Part shown: positions 38,991-56,689 of the stretch, piece by piece
Position numbering within the stretch: position 1 is the stretch's first letter
Layout: each line of letters begins with the position of its first letter
DNA from: Blastocystis sp. Blastoise
Lineage: Eukaryota; Sar; Bigyra; Opalinata; Blastocystidae
Reading direction: 5' to 3'
Length of the DNA stretch: 64,000 nucleotides
Assembly (NCBI GenBank): GCA_039096225.1
Contig: JBBPEB010000032.1
Coordinates: forward strand, 630,001 to 694,000
The notes under the pieces: model-generated
What the model saw: only the letters and a program-made list of their open reading frames with translations
Told to the model about the DNA's origin: nothing
The model's database searches: none
Translations under genes and position numbers: made by a program

Positions 38991-41545
38991 GTGATTTAGT
39001 AATACAGAAAGAACGGTTTCTAACAAACTATGTTAATAATAAAAAATATAATAATAGTAATAATATACAGTTTATTAACCTTCAACAAATAGTGCTTTAT
39101 TCACGATTATATATAGAAGAATTGAAAAAGAGACATACCTATAGAATAAGGACAGTAATTAAGGAGACTATATATATATTAAGAGTAACTATTATATTTA
39201 TATAAATAATATTATAATAAATAAAAGAATACATAATAATAATATAATCTATATCTTCATTTATTGTGTTCATTAACGAATATTCTTTATGATAATAGTG
39301 TTCATTTTAAAGCTCTTTCTGTAAGTGACATTAATTGTTTTTGTATAGATATATAGAATAAGGAATACTATCAAGAGACTAAGTATAAGAAAATTGAGAA
39401 GACAAAGAAGGTATTGAAATACTATTTATAAAGATACTAAAGATTATGATTATAATAAAGATGATAATGATATATATATACAGAATATATTGTTTATTTT
39501 TATATAATGAATTAAATATAGTAGTAATAGAAGCAGATTCAGTATGTATTTTAATATATATTTTAATACATTTGTAAACTATAGAATAATAATAATATAA
39601 TAAAAGGATAAAAGGTAATTATAATAATATATATAGTGTATATATATGGTTTTCTATAGATTCAATAAGACAGATACATAATAAATTTCTATAAAAACTC
39701 ACTATTTCTGTTAGCTTGTTCATTTGAATATACCTGTAAAGTATTATTTAATTAATATATATATATACTATTATTATAAATTTTGTTAAAAAAACATCTT
39801 TCTTTTGTATCTTACTTTTTATTATTTTTGTATATAATAATATTATTTAAAAACCTAAATATAAATAAATATAAATATATTCATATATATTAAATAAAAA
39901 ATGTATATATATGTATATATTCTTCTTAATAATAAAAAAGTATACATATATACCATCATATTCAATTAAAATTGTTTTAAACATCATTTGTTAATTAAAA
40001 ATTTCCTATATAAACCATAAATAAGATAAAAACTATTATAAAAAATATATTATTAAAAAAATATTATTAATAATTAAAAGTAATATATATATATATAATA
40101 AAATATTGAACTATAGAACTAACTGTAAATATACAATAAAATAACTATATTCAGTATATTTAAAGTTAATATAATTAGAATAGCATTGTAAAATAATATA
40201 AATTAAATAAAAAACAAAATTAAATAAAAAATATATATGTATAAATATTTACCTATAAGAATTTTTGTATTTGTTTTTGTTTCTTAATTTTGAATATTTA
40301 ATAACCCAAGATGACATTATTGTAGTATATTTAATATCCTAAATTAAAATAAATAAATAATATAAAATAATAAATATATACAAAAAAAAATGATCTCCCA
40401 TTCTCTCCCATTTTGAATTTCTTGAATTTATTTTGATTTGAAACTGTTCATATACCTTTTCAGAGTACCTTGAATCATTCCAATTATCAATAACCTATAT
40501 AAAAATAATAATAATTATCAACATTTACAATACTTAGTTTAGCATACTTCTGACTACTTTATCACAATTGAATCACTGTCTAATAGCTTCAGGTACTGTC
40601 AATAACCTATAAATACAAATAAATATGAATATAATTGTAATTAAGTTTTTGAGTTTCAAATAAAAAGAAAATATTAATACTACAGAGATGATATATACTT
40701 CCTGAGATAGCTAGAATAAAAAATAAAATATAAATACTAATAATTCATTCAGAATATGTATTTAAAATGCTGCTTTTTTTTATAAGAAAATAAAGTTAAT
40801 TTTTTTTATAAGAAATTTACAGTGTAATTCTTTTAATACAAAGTCAGTCGCCACTGAATTTTCTTAAAACAGAAAAAGTCTGCCTACTATTTAACTTTAG
40901 ATTATAAAAATCATTGAATTATTATAAATGGATTTATTGATAAAACTATTAATTATATTTGTTTGTACCGTTTTGAATGAAGAAGAATTTGTGTATAGAA
41001 TGTTATTCATTAACTTTAATAAGAATAAAAAGGAAAAAAAAGCTAATTTGTTAAAAATATTTTTTTTGATATCCTTAAATAAAGTATTCATATAATGTGT
41101 CTACCAAGTATTCTAAGCACAGTCAAATGCAAATTATTCAACAAGAAGATAATTAAGAAAATGTTGATATAATCGTAGTATTCTTTTTAATTTTATTTAA
41201 GGTTCTTCTAACTGTCCTCATCAAAATAAACCCAGTAGACACCTATATTCAACAGTTTAATACAATATTTTTCCATCACCATTAACTAGTTGTTTCTATA
41301 ACATTTTCACATCAATTACAAGTATCATCGACTTTCCAAACAATATATATTATTCATATTAAAAATTATATACTCTAATACAAAATAATTAAAAAAATGT
41401 AATGTTGTGTTTGCTTTTTATAAAAAAATACACAAAATGAGTATCAAGCGCCACTTGGTGGTCAGAAAGTCGAGGTAAAAAAAGATTTAAGAGCGTGTTC
41501 ATTTTTTTTGGCGCTTAGGGGTACCACCAAATGGGGCTACACGGG
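38991..41545. other. Right arm of the CACTA-like element, no clear gene
   Basis: Very AT-rich, A-biased sequence. A few minus-strand splice-like boundaries occur (acceptors CTATATA and donors ATAC on this strand, for example about 40440-40620), but the pieces between them are short and unrecognisable. The rightmost 120 bases turn GC-richer with the subterminal repeats. Confidence 0.5.
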
Positions 41546-41567
41546 AAAAACCTGCCTACAGGTGACG

Positions 41568-41981
41568 TCCAATTGATTATTCTACTATATATCCAAATGA
41601 TTCCTTATCAATATCAAAATGCTTCATAATTTTATGTTACTTATACGAAACAAAAAAAAAACTCTCTTACATTTTGTTTAGAGTACAATTAAAAATATAG
41701 ATAAATTTTTATATCACAAAAGAAAATAAGCAAACAAATAAGTATAAGTAAAAACAAATTGAATAATTATAAAGAAAGTGAAATATGTAATACTCATGAA
41801 AAACAATTAAAAAAGGCAAAAAAATAAACTAAGAGACTATATGTATATTTTAATAATTATATCTAAGATTAGAATAAAACATATATATATATATATTATT
41901 GTGTCATATAAATAACAATAACAAAAAAAACATAAATAATATAAAGTATAAATTTTATTAATACTTAAGATTGAATAATGT
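41568..41981. other. Intergenic, 3' flank of the PIP kinase gene
   Basis: AT-rich spacer between the CACTA-like element and the kinase stop codon. No feature recognised. Confidence 0.5.
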
Positions 41982-45690
<3,709 letters not shown>

Positions 45691-46237
45691 ATTCACTTCA
45701 CCTCACCCAATAATAAAACTAAAAAGGTTTATGATTAAATAAAATAAAATCTTGTTCCAAGTTTCATAAAAACCAAGAATGATTACCTTTTTAAGTTGAC
45801 ATTTATCATTTTTCCTCTTTTGATTTGGTCTTTCTTATAAATACCATTTTTTATTTTCTTTTTTTGGTTTAATTTATGATTTCATAATGAATCTCATTAT
45901 ATCTTTTTAAAATTATGTATTTAAAAAAACAAACACTTTATTTGAAATATCTAATTTGCATCAATATATCATTTTACAAGTCATTAAGAGTGAATTGAAA
46001 AATTTTATGCTTATTCACATGCTATTTTACTTTACAATATATATTCAGAAATTTGTTATAGCCGGTAGAAGTCATTTCATAACAAAAATAATATTTTTAT
46101 TTGATCAATTATTTTTAGTATTTGTTGATAAAGCACTAATTTATTCATATTCATATGATGTAAATAAAAAACAATTAAATTGGTGAAGAGAAACAAAACA
46201 TAAGGTCATTCGAGATGAATCTAAAACAATTGTTTGT
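45691..46237. other. Intergenic between the PIP kinase 5' end and the MPDU1-like 3' end
   Basis: AT-rich. The 76-codon frame at 45956-46186 on the plus strand has no recognisable content or splice context. The spacer presumably holds the kinase promoter. Confidence 0.5.
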
Positions 46238-47605
46238 TTATTGTGATTTCTTGTGAGATTTCTTTGTAACTTTGTTGGTGTTCTTCCAATAAATGAGAAT
46301 TTGAAGGACAAGAATTACATTACACACAGTACTAGAGATGGTGCATATAACCATGATAGTATCATCAAGTTCAGTAAGAATAGTGAAGATTCTAGCAACG
46401 TTACCTGCAAGAGTTAATAACCAAGTAATTAAGGATAACTAGATAAAGAAATGTAAATATTAGTCATTATATATTATTTATAATGATGAAAAAATACTTA
46501 TTATAGTGTATAAAGAATTAAATATATAAAAAATGATGAAATAAGATAAGAAATACATAAATAATAAAAAAAATATATAATAAATAAATAATAATAAAAA
46601 AATAAATAATCATAATAAATAAATAATAATAATAATAATAAAATATATAATAAAAAAATATATAATAATAAATAATAATAAATAATAATAAATAATAAAA
46701 AATACTTGACCAGTATGGTGTTGTTTATGATTTGTAATAATTTGAGGAACACGAGCAGCGACAGCAGCAACAGTACCCATTATAGGCATCATATATTGAT
46801 AGTACACAATATATTAAGGAGAACTACTTATATACTAAAAATACTATTTATTTAGTATAGAAAAATAATAAATATAAATTTAAAAAAATATATATATTAG
46901 AAAAAGAATAATGGTAAATAGTATCATCATTATATTAAAAAGATATTTCTTTAGGAATATTCATAAGGAAATAACCAAAGAAAGGTAATCCAAGAAGGAA
47001 ACATAATTTAGACATGATACTCACTTTAGACTTCTTTGAAGCAAATCTATTGAAAAATGAAAATAAATAAAAAAAAAAAAAAAAATAAATAAATAAAAAA
47101 TGAATAATTATAATAATAATAATAATAATAATTATATAAGTTTAAAAATAATATATAATATATACTTCCAGAAAAGGAAAACAAGGAAAATATTTTGAAT
47201 TAAAATAATAACACTTTCACCATAAGTAGAAAAAGGATAATTATTAATATAATTATAGACAACACTAGGTAAGAAAGAGAAACATTCAAGATAGAAGGAC
47301 ATGACATTTAAGCCAGTAACTGTTTTACTAGAAAGAATCTTAATGATTTGAGGCATCTTTAAGATTGCAGAAGCTACTACAATTCCATAACCAAGTCCTT
47401 TACTTAAAGTGATTTTCAAGCATTCCTTATCGAGAAGATCTCCTTCATTCACAAAGGTATTATAACAATTTTCTCCAATTATCATAGAAACAAATTGGTG
47501 AAGGTATTCATTTTGGAAAGGCTTTAAAATAGTCTTTACAGTTTCATTAGGTTCTGCCATAGCCAAGATTAAAAAGAGAGCAAGTACAACAAACCTATGA
47601 CTCAT
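46238..47605 (-). CDS. MPDU1: MPDU1-like PQ-loop membrane protein (dolichol-phosphate-mannose utilisation)
   Basis: Four exons or so; TAA at 46238-46240. I start at MSHRFVVLALF (47605); an in-frame Met five codons upstream (47620) is the alternative. A hydrophobic N-terminus, LALFLILAM, may be a signal peptide. Similarity to MPDU1 (also called Lec35 or SL15) is clear along the length: CLKITLSKGLGYGIVVASAILKM with the first PQ motif (KMPQIIKIL), VTGLNVMSFYLE, NNYPFSTYGE, a second PQ motif in VAARVPQIITNHKQHHTGQ, and the last part ARIFTILTELDD...NVILVLQILIYWK ending in a Lys-rich tail, which could serve as an ER-retrieval signal. MPDU1 is an ER protein needed to use dolichol-phosphate-mannose and -glucose in N-glycan and GPI-anchor assembly. 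Its presence implies that this organism makes dolichol-linked sugars. Adjacent to the PIP kinase on the same strand, with no functional link evident. Confidence 0.9.
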
Positions 47606-48187
47606 TAAATGTAGAAACAATAGATATATTTACTTCATTTTCAAGTTAATAACGCAAAAAGTAAATGAAATTGAACTTTAGAAAAAATCAAGAATTCGAA
47701 AAGAATAGTAGATTAAGTGAAAAATGGTTCAACCAATGAATCTTGTCTGTAATTTGTTAATGAAGTTTCAAACAATTCTATGGGAATCTTTTTAAAAGTC
47801 ACTAATTATTTAATCTCCACCGGGAATATTATTTTATGACTTTTTTTTCATTTTTTTCTTTTGTATAAAAGGCAATGATGTCTTATATTTACTATATACA
47901 CATATATAAATATAGAAAGTCAGTATTTATAAAATTCGAATTTAAATAACAATATAGTTTCATTTTTCATCTATTATAATTCAGCTTTTTGAATAAATTT
48001 TTCAAATTCTATCATACAAACAGTCATAATCTTTCTAATGAATATAATTAAATATGTTTATTTCAATCAATCACATAAAAAATAACTCCTTTACCAAAGT
48101 TTTTTATGCTCGTTTTCGTTGAGTTCATTTTTTTTTGTGTCTTTTTCCTTTTGTTTCATCCGTCTACGTGCTAATTAAGTGCAAAAA
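47606..48187. promoter_or_regulatory. Divergent intergenic region of about 580 bp
   Basis: The MPDU1-like gene reads left from 47605 and the giant LRR gene reads right from 48188, so both promoters must lie here. The region is AT-rich with T runs near 47840-47860 and 48125-48145. I could not identify a specific promoter motif. Confidence 0.45.
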
Positions 48188-48917
48188 ATGTATGTTTCAC
48201 TATATTATGGATGGTCTTCATTGAAGACTATGATGAGTGATAACATTACTATTGAAAATATGATTCATTATTATGTTGTGGTATTGTTTTATGTTTAGTT
48301 GTATAGATTAAGCTATATATAACTATAGGAATATAAGAAATGGATTGATGCAACTCAAATATCTCAAGTACAAATACTTTATCTTAATAAACCTGTTCCT
48401 GTAAAAGCTACATTACGGTCTCTTACAAATGAGAACAGTATTACTCTCTATGTCAGTCTTGTTAGAGATGTGAAATTTCTATTTGATGCAACGTGTTGTA
48501 TATATATATTTCTTTGTATTCATTTAGTATATTATATATATAGATAATTCACTTAGTCATTATGAAGAAACAAAATCAATTTTATCTTTTCGTTATTTTA
48601 CTTTTTATGTTGACAGACTCTATTTACAATCATTAAAAGTTATTCAAATTGGTATCTATATATTAAAATAAAATTATTATATATATCTTTTATGATATTT
48701 GTAAAAATATTATATTTGTCGATTCTATTTGGTCTTGTTAATATCTATATAATTTATTTTGCCAATTTTATGTATTCAAATAGTTTATATATATATATAT
48801 ATAGATTGTTCAAATACAGAATTAGTGACACCTTCTTTATTAAATATATTTTTTGAACATGTTGGAAAATATACATTTCGTGAACTTATATTTTTATCTG
48901 TAACAAGTATGTTTATA

Positions 48918-48953
<36 letters not shown>

Positions 48954-51900
48954 TTTGAATAGAAATGTTTTCTCAGCAATTGTCAACAACTTCTCAATTG
49001 CTTTGAAAGGTTTTCCTTATTTGAAACTAGAAATACTTAAAATTAGTAGTATGTTTGTATTCTAATACTTGTTTACCTAGTATTTTTATATAAATCATTT
49101 TTTTACATTTTTATTATCTATTAGTATTAATTGAAACATTGATCTATTTATATTAACTAATATATATATATATATAATTATAATAGGTTCAAAGAGTCAA
49201 GATTTACTAAAACAATTAATTGAAAATATTAAAATGTCATATTCAATTCAAACATTAATTATTGAAAGTATCTATTTATATATATATAATATTTGAATAT
49301 TCTAATATCATTTTGAATTATAGATAATGAATTAAGTGATTCGCATGCAGTAATACTGTTACCATTAATATTAACCATATTTCCTCAAATTACTAATCTA
49401 TATATTGGATGTATGCATTATATATATTATGTATTCATTGCTATTAAAATAATTCTTTCTTATTTTATATATCTATTATTGATTTATATATATATATATA
49501 TTATCTCCATATATTTATATATATAGATAATCCAATAACTATTTCTGCATTTAATCGTGTAAACTTATCTTTAAACAGAAATCAATATTTAAAGATTTAT
49601 GTTAATGGTAATTATTTACGATATATATATATAATATATAGTTTTTATAAAAATATATTATTATTTATGATAAAAAGTAATCATGATTATTAAATTATAG
49701 ATACATACATCACATTTGGAGATATTTTAACCCTAAGTAATCTATTTAAATATTATATAAAATTATCACAAACTGATTTCATGGAGATAGAGAATTCAGC
49801 ATATATAAATATGCTTTCTTCTAGTACCTATAATAATTATTCTTTATATAATTCATTTATTATTTGTCAGTTATATTGTTGTAATGTCCCATTATACTCT
49901 GAAGAATTCTCATTACTATTCTATCAAAATACAAATATAGATTATATTCTATCAGATATTAATAATGAAAATAAATCACAAAATCACTTGAATAATCAAG
50001 ATAATCAGGATTCTCAAAAAAAAGGATTCTTCTCAAAAGTATTTTCATATGTTTTTGGATATGGACAATCAACAAATGATGTTCATAAACCTAGTGATAC
50101 AGATATTGATAATCACTCTTCTTCTTCCTCTTCTTCTGCTACTATTAATAATGCTCCTATCTCTTCTTCTTCTTCTTCATCATCATCTTCTAATCGACCT
50201 ATAAAAATGAATAATTCTTATTATTCCTCTACTTCTACTTCCTCTACTATTTCTAACTCAATTTCTATGAATAGTAATTCTAATACTGCTAAATATTTAA
50301 CTCCTTCTATTCCTTCTAACCCATTATCAGTATCATCATCATTCATCAATAGTAATCCATCGACAACAAATACTAAATCTATTCATTCAGTATCTACAGA
50401 ACAATCAATATATAATCCTTCTTATTTATCATCTTCTTCTACCAGAGAAACTTCTAGTTCTATAAGTCAATCACTATATGATAAATATTATAAAGTCAAT
50501 GATATTAATAATAATGTCAATACATCAAAAGGAACATCGTCGAAAGATATTCCTTCAACAACATATAAAGCATCTTCTAGAAGTACTCTTCCTACTTCTA
50601 AACCAAAAGAAAACAGTGCGGATTCTTCTTTCTCTTCTTTAAAAGCAACTAATAATAGTATTGCTAATTCTTCTAAAAAGACAAAAGAAAATAATACTAT
50701 TTCTTCTTCTTCAAAAGTGAAAGATAATAATACTGCTTCTTCTTCTTTAAAAACAAAAGATAACAATACTGTTTCTTCTCCTGCTGTTTCTTCTACAAAT
50801 ATGCCTTTTGATAGTAATAGCAATGATATATATAATAGTTCTATAAAGCAAATACAACCTACATATGCTACTGCTATCAATTCTTTATCTACCAGTATCA
50901 AGTCTATATCTACGAAGATCAATTCTTTATCAACTACTATCAATTCTTTATCTAATAATAATTCTATATCTAATAATAATTCTATATCTAATAGTAATTC
51001 TATATCTACTAATAATTCTATATCTACAGCTAAACCTATATCTACTACTAAGCCTATCATTGTTACTAAACCTATATCTTCTAATACTAAGCCTATATCT
51101 ACTACTACTAAACCTATATCTACTACTAAACCTATATCTTGTACTACTAAACCTATATCTACAGCTAAACCTATATCTACTACTAAGCCTATCATTGCTA
51201 CTAAACCTATATCTACTAATACTAAACCTATATCTACTACTACTAAACCTATATCTTCTACTACTAATTCTATATCTTCTACTACTAAACCTATAGCTAC
51301 TAATACTAAATCTATATCTTCTAATACTAAACCTATAGCTACTAATAATAAACCTATAGCTACTAATAATAAACCTATATCTACAAATACTAATTCGATA
51401 TCTACAACTACTAAACCTGTAACTACTACTACTAATTCTATATCTACTACTACTAATTCTATATCTACTAATACTAAACCTATATCTACTAATACTAAAC
51501 CTATATCTACTAATAATTCTATATCTACTACTAAGCCTATATCTACTAATACTAAACCTATATCTACTACTAAGTCTATATCTACTACTAAGTCTATATC
51601 TACTACTACTAAGCCTATATCTACTAATAATACTTCTATTTCTACTAATACTGCTATTTCAACTACCGTCAATTCGATATCTACTACTACTAAATCTGTT
51701 TCTACTGATAAAAATTCTATATCTAGTACTACTAATTCTATATCTACTAATACTAAACCTATTTCTACAAATAGTAATCTTATATCTCCTATAAATAATA
51801 CTATTTTTACTGTAAATACTCCTATTTCGACTACCAACAATTCTACATCTTTAATTAATAATCAAAAGCAAGAGAATAACATTAATTCAACTATTCCATT

Positions 51901-53071
51901 AAAATCAGAAACAGAATCAAATGTCGAGTCAACTGTATCAAAGAATCCATTAAATACTAACTTGGATCCTAAAAATAACAACAAAGATATATATGAAAAA
52001 ATTCAATCAACAATACCTGATAATAAATATATATTTAAATATGAGGAATGCGTTGGACATGAATGCCTTTGCTGTATATATATAGATATATAATTTTTTA
52101 ATTTATAATCAAAGCTTTTTTATTGGTATATTCAATTATTTTATTTATGTTCTCGTATATACATATATATAATTATATAGTTGATAAGGCTGATAGCATA
52201 TTAAAGAATAAAATTTGTCTCCAAAACAATGATTATAAATCAATTTCTTTTAATGGTATATATATTTATGAATAATTTAAAATAGTATTCATTACATAAA
52301 TATTATATTGTCTTCTAAAGATATTATGTATTAAAATAAAAATAATAATTCTTATAACAATTATAATGGTAATTATTATTGTTAATAGAATTATTATATT
52401 ATAAATAGATTTTTTAAATAATTCTAAAATGATATGAATATACTAATTATAAATATATTAATAATTGAATAACTCAATTAATGACTATTACATATAGGTG
52501 TAATATGCGGAGTAAAAGAATTTGCATATTCTTCTATTGAATCTATGCGTGGTTGCTATTTGGAGCATTTATGTATTAAAAGTATATCTTGAATATTGCT
52601 ACTAATTCATTCATTTTAGTAGTATTATATTTATGTTCAAAATCTAATTCTTATAATATTTCTATATTAATAAGAACTGTTTTTAAATTTTTATTATATG
52701 AAAATTATATATAGACATTTTTATGAAAGAAAAATGGCTATACCATTTTTTATTGAAAATTAAAACGAGATGTAGAAATCTATTGGTATTTGAAGTTATA
52801 AGTATATATATACATATATATATGTTTATCTATTTTTTAAATTATTAATAAAGCTTTTTTTGTAGTTGCTCTGTATGATTATAATTATACGTGCTCTAAA
52901 TATATTTTTCTTTATAGATTGTAATCAAACACAATTTTTAAATTTTTTCAGTCAGTTAAGAGTAAAAGCATTCAGACGTTTGCTATTTTTATCAATAGAA
53001 GGTATATAAACATAGAACTTTATATTTTGTTGAGTTTTTTATGTTTTTTTATCGTATAGATTATATTATGT

Positions 53072-53105
<34 letters not shown>

Positions 53106-56100
53106 CGTCTGCTGATATGTCACTTACAATTTTTTGTAATATAATGAATACTTCAAATAAATTTCCACATCTTGTTTTCTTCAATATTAAAGGTATATAT
53201 CATTTTAAAAAATTCTATTCTACTCTATTTATAATCAAACAGTCTATTGTCTTATATATACATATAGAAACGCAATATAACTCTATGAATAGAGGCTGTA
53301 AACAAGATCTTATAAAAATAGAATTTTATTTAATGTTTCGTTATTATATTATAGGTATTTTTTAACTATCTTCTGTACGAGTTATAAGTGCATAGTGTTT
53401 ATCACTATACCTATTCTATTACATAATCTATTTTATTAAATAATTTCTTTTAAATACTTCCCATAATTTTTATACATGTATTTATATAGTTATAAAGAAA
53501 GTGGAGCTTAGTACTTCTTTACCATTAAGTTCATATATAAGTGGCCTGGATTCCTCTATTTATGAACAATTGAAGAATATATCATTATATAACAAAACTA
53601 CTATTACTCAAAATGATTTATTGGATTATGTAGAAAAGTTATATGCTATTGGTTATGCTGAAGAATACAAAAAAATCACAAATAAAGAATACAGTGGAGA
53701 TTTTTCTAAAATGAGTAGAAAGGAAATGAAGAGAGTTATAAGAGCTGCCATGAGAGCTAATAGTAATTCTACTGCAAGTTCTAAAATTACTAATAGAACT
53801 ACTGTTAATAATAATAATTCTAGAAGAACTCGAGGAAGGATAGCTGATAGAAATATAAGAAATAATCAAATTGTTTTAAATAATCAACAGTCAACAGCTA
53901 TTTCTGATAACAAAATAATAAATAATATTTCTACTTCTACTTCTTCATCTGTTTTATCAAGAACAAAATCAGGATATGTACAATTTGAACAAGAATCAAC
54001 TTCTCATTCATATAAATCCGCACATTTTGTAGAAATATATATAGAAAGTCATGCAGATTATGATATATTATGTATATATATAATAATATTTTTATTATCT
54101 TTTTATATATATATATATAGTTGATGAACATAATCAGAAATATTTTACAAGTACGATACGATCCTATACTAACTATAAAACTAAAGACATCAGAATTATT
54201 GCATGGAGTATATATATTATATGTATCATTTTACTTTGTATTATCTATATATATCTAAATATCTAAATATCTATAGATATTGATTGTTCTACTCTCAATG
54301 ATATTTTAAATACTCAAATGGTTGCTATTTCTGATTTTACTCAGTTAGTTCTTCGAAGTATATATTATTATTATTTATTTACTATTTGTCCATAAAGATA
54401 GATTAATATGAACTATTATTAAATTTAATTATTCTCTATATATTTATTCTATATATCTCTATATATATAAAGATATAACTAAATGTGAAATGAAAGATAT
54501 AAAATGGTTTGTTAATTTTATTTCTAAAGTACCTTCATTAAGATTAATTGAGATTAAAGGTATATAAGTATTTCTATTTATATTCAATTCTTTATAATAT
54601 TCATTTCTCTCTATCTATATGTATTCTTTTTGTAAATCTTATATTCATAATGTTTCTTACAAAGTATTATGTAATATAAATAGTATATAATAATTATATA
54701 TTTGTATCTATAGACTGCTCTCCTATGTTTTTCTCCTGTCTCAATGAATTTCAATCTTCTAAATCTTTATTTCCTTCTTTGAATATATTATCTATAAAGG
54801 GTATATATATTATAATTATAATAATATTCTCATTTATGTTATTCTTTGGCTATTTATGGTTACAATTATATATATAAATAATATTTAAATTATTTTTTAT
54901 ATAATTATATATATATGATTATATATAGCGGCATCAATGGATTCTAGAACAATTTCAATTATTTATGATATTGTGAATGTATCCTCTGTTTTCTCTAAAC
55001 TTTTCTATATCCAATTTGATAGTATATATATATATATATTAATAACTAATTTTTATTAGTAAAACAAATAACAGGACAAGATTATATAAATAGTCATAAT
55101 TATTTATATATTTGTGAATATATTATGAGGATTAGATATTATTTTATAAGTATATATATATATATATAAATTATTCTCCTTATTATAAATAGTGTTAATG
55201 ACATGAGATTCTGTTTTTTTTAATAATATTATTATAAAATATGATTATTTCTTGACTACTCTTTATACATGTATATAGATATAATAAACTCTCCATTCTC
55301 ACAAATGCTTAATTTTTATGGATGCTATCGTGCTCTAGCTGAAAAACATACAGATATTCCATTTGATTCTATTTATAATGATATAATAGAAGAAGAAAAT
55401 ATAAATAATTATGTATCTGTATTTTTGAAGAAAATAGAATCTTATCCAGTTATTTCATGGTCACAAATTTTATCTATAGATAATAAAAATGATGATAATG
55501 ATATGAATAATAGTATTTGTCAATCGGATAATGATATAAATAATAATGATGATGTTATTGATAATAATGATGTTATTGATAATGATAAGGATAATGATAG
55601 TGATGATAGTGATGATAGTAATGATAGTGATGATAGTGATGATAGTGATGATAGTGATACTGAAGATAAAGATGTTGATGATAAAACTGATAATGATAAG
55701 GATAAAAATATGGTTAATTATGATAATAATGAGAATATTGATATTGATAATAACAATAACAATAACAATAACAATAATGCAACTATTATTATTGATAATA
55801 TTCATAAAGAAAGTATTGAGTCTATTTCTCCTCCTCCTCCTCCTCCTCTTCCTCATCATTCTATCTTCCAATCTCCTTCTCCTTCTCCTTCTCCTACTTT
55901 TACATTTATTACTAAACATAAATCTAAAAGCAATAATAAATCAACTACTACTAATAATAATATTAACAAGAATTCTAATCTTAAGAACTCTTTATCTTTA
56001 CCAGTTCCTCCAACATTAGTTCTTCCTCCATCTATAGATCTCTCTAGTAATATAAGTCAATCAAATTCAACTTTATCTTCTACTACTAATGACTTAAACG

Positions 56101-56658
56101 CTAAAGAGAATATTATATGTCAGAATAACATTATTAAGGATACTATTGATTCAAATAAGAATCAAATAGATAATGAATCAATATCTACTAAACAAACTAT
56201 TCCTAATACTAAAGATATATCATCATCTACCAACGCTTCTTCTAACAATCAAAATATCATTATTCAGAATCATTCAGATACACTTAATACTGCTGAAATA
56301 ACTCCTAAGGCATCAACAATATTAGATTCTTCATATTCTTCAATGTCTACAACTAATAATCAGGAGAATAATTCTAATTCCTCTTCCAATAACAATAATA
56401 TAGAATCAATATCGACAACTAAAAATATATATTTTTATAGTGATAATGCAGATTATATAAATATACATTTATTTACGGGAATCAAAGAATTGCCATTATT
56501 TACTGAAAACCCAATTGTTTCTAGTATATATATTCTTTAGCTATATAATTATAATAATTTAATATGTATATAGTTACTCAAAAGGATTATACTTTATATT
56601 TTGAGAATGGGAAAGAGATTCTTATTCCTGAAAAACCATTTACATTAATTTTACATGG

Positions 56659-56689
<31 letters not shown>

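Larger units (their letters stand above)
33541..41564. mobile_element. 8.0-kb CACTA-like element carrying an exportin-T fragment
   Basis: Terminal inverted repeats CACTTGTAGGCAGGTTTTT (33541-33559) and, on the other strand, CACCTGTAGGCAGGTTTTT (41546-41564) match at 18 of 19 positions. A 3-bp direct repeat, acg, flanks them (33538-33540 and 41565-41567). CACT ends with a 3-bp duplication are typical of the CACTA (CMC/En-Spm) group. Subterminal words recur in inverted orientation, including a perfect 12-mer AAGTGGCGCTTG at 33571-33582 and as its complement at 41445-41456, plus several ACCACC/GGTGGT copies. No transposase is recognised, so it looks non-autonomous. Its left end starts 7 bp after the MITE duplication. 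A 3-bp duplication alone is weak evidence; the near-identical long ends carry the call. Confidence 0.75.

Noticed and set aside
50488..51840. 450-codon minus-strand frame rich in Val, Ile, Leu and Asp
   Set aside because: It is antisense to the KPISTTT repeat of the giant LRR gene. Its periodic composition follows from the repeat, and there is no independent motif.
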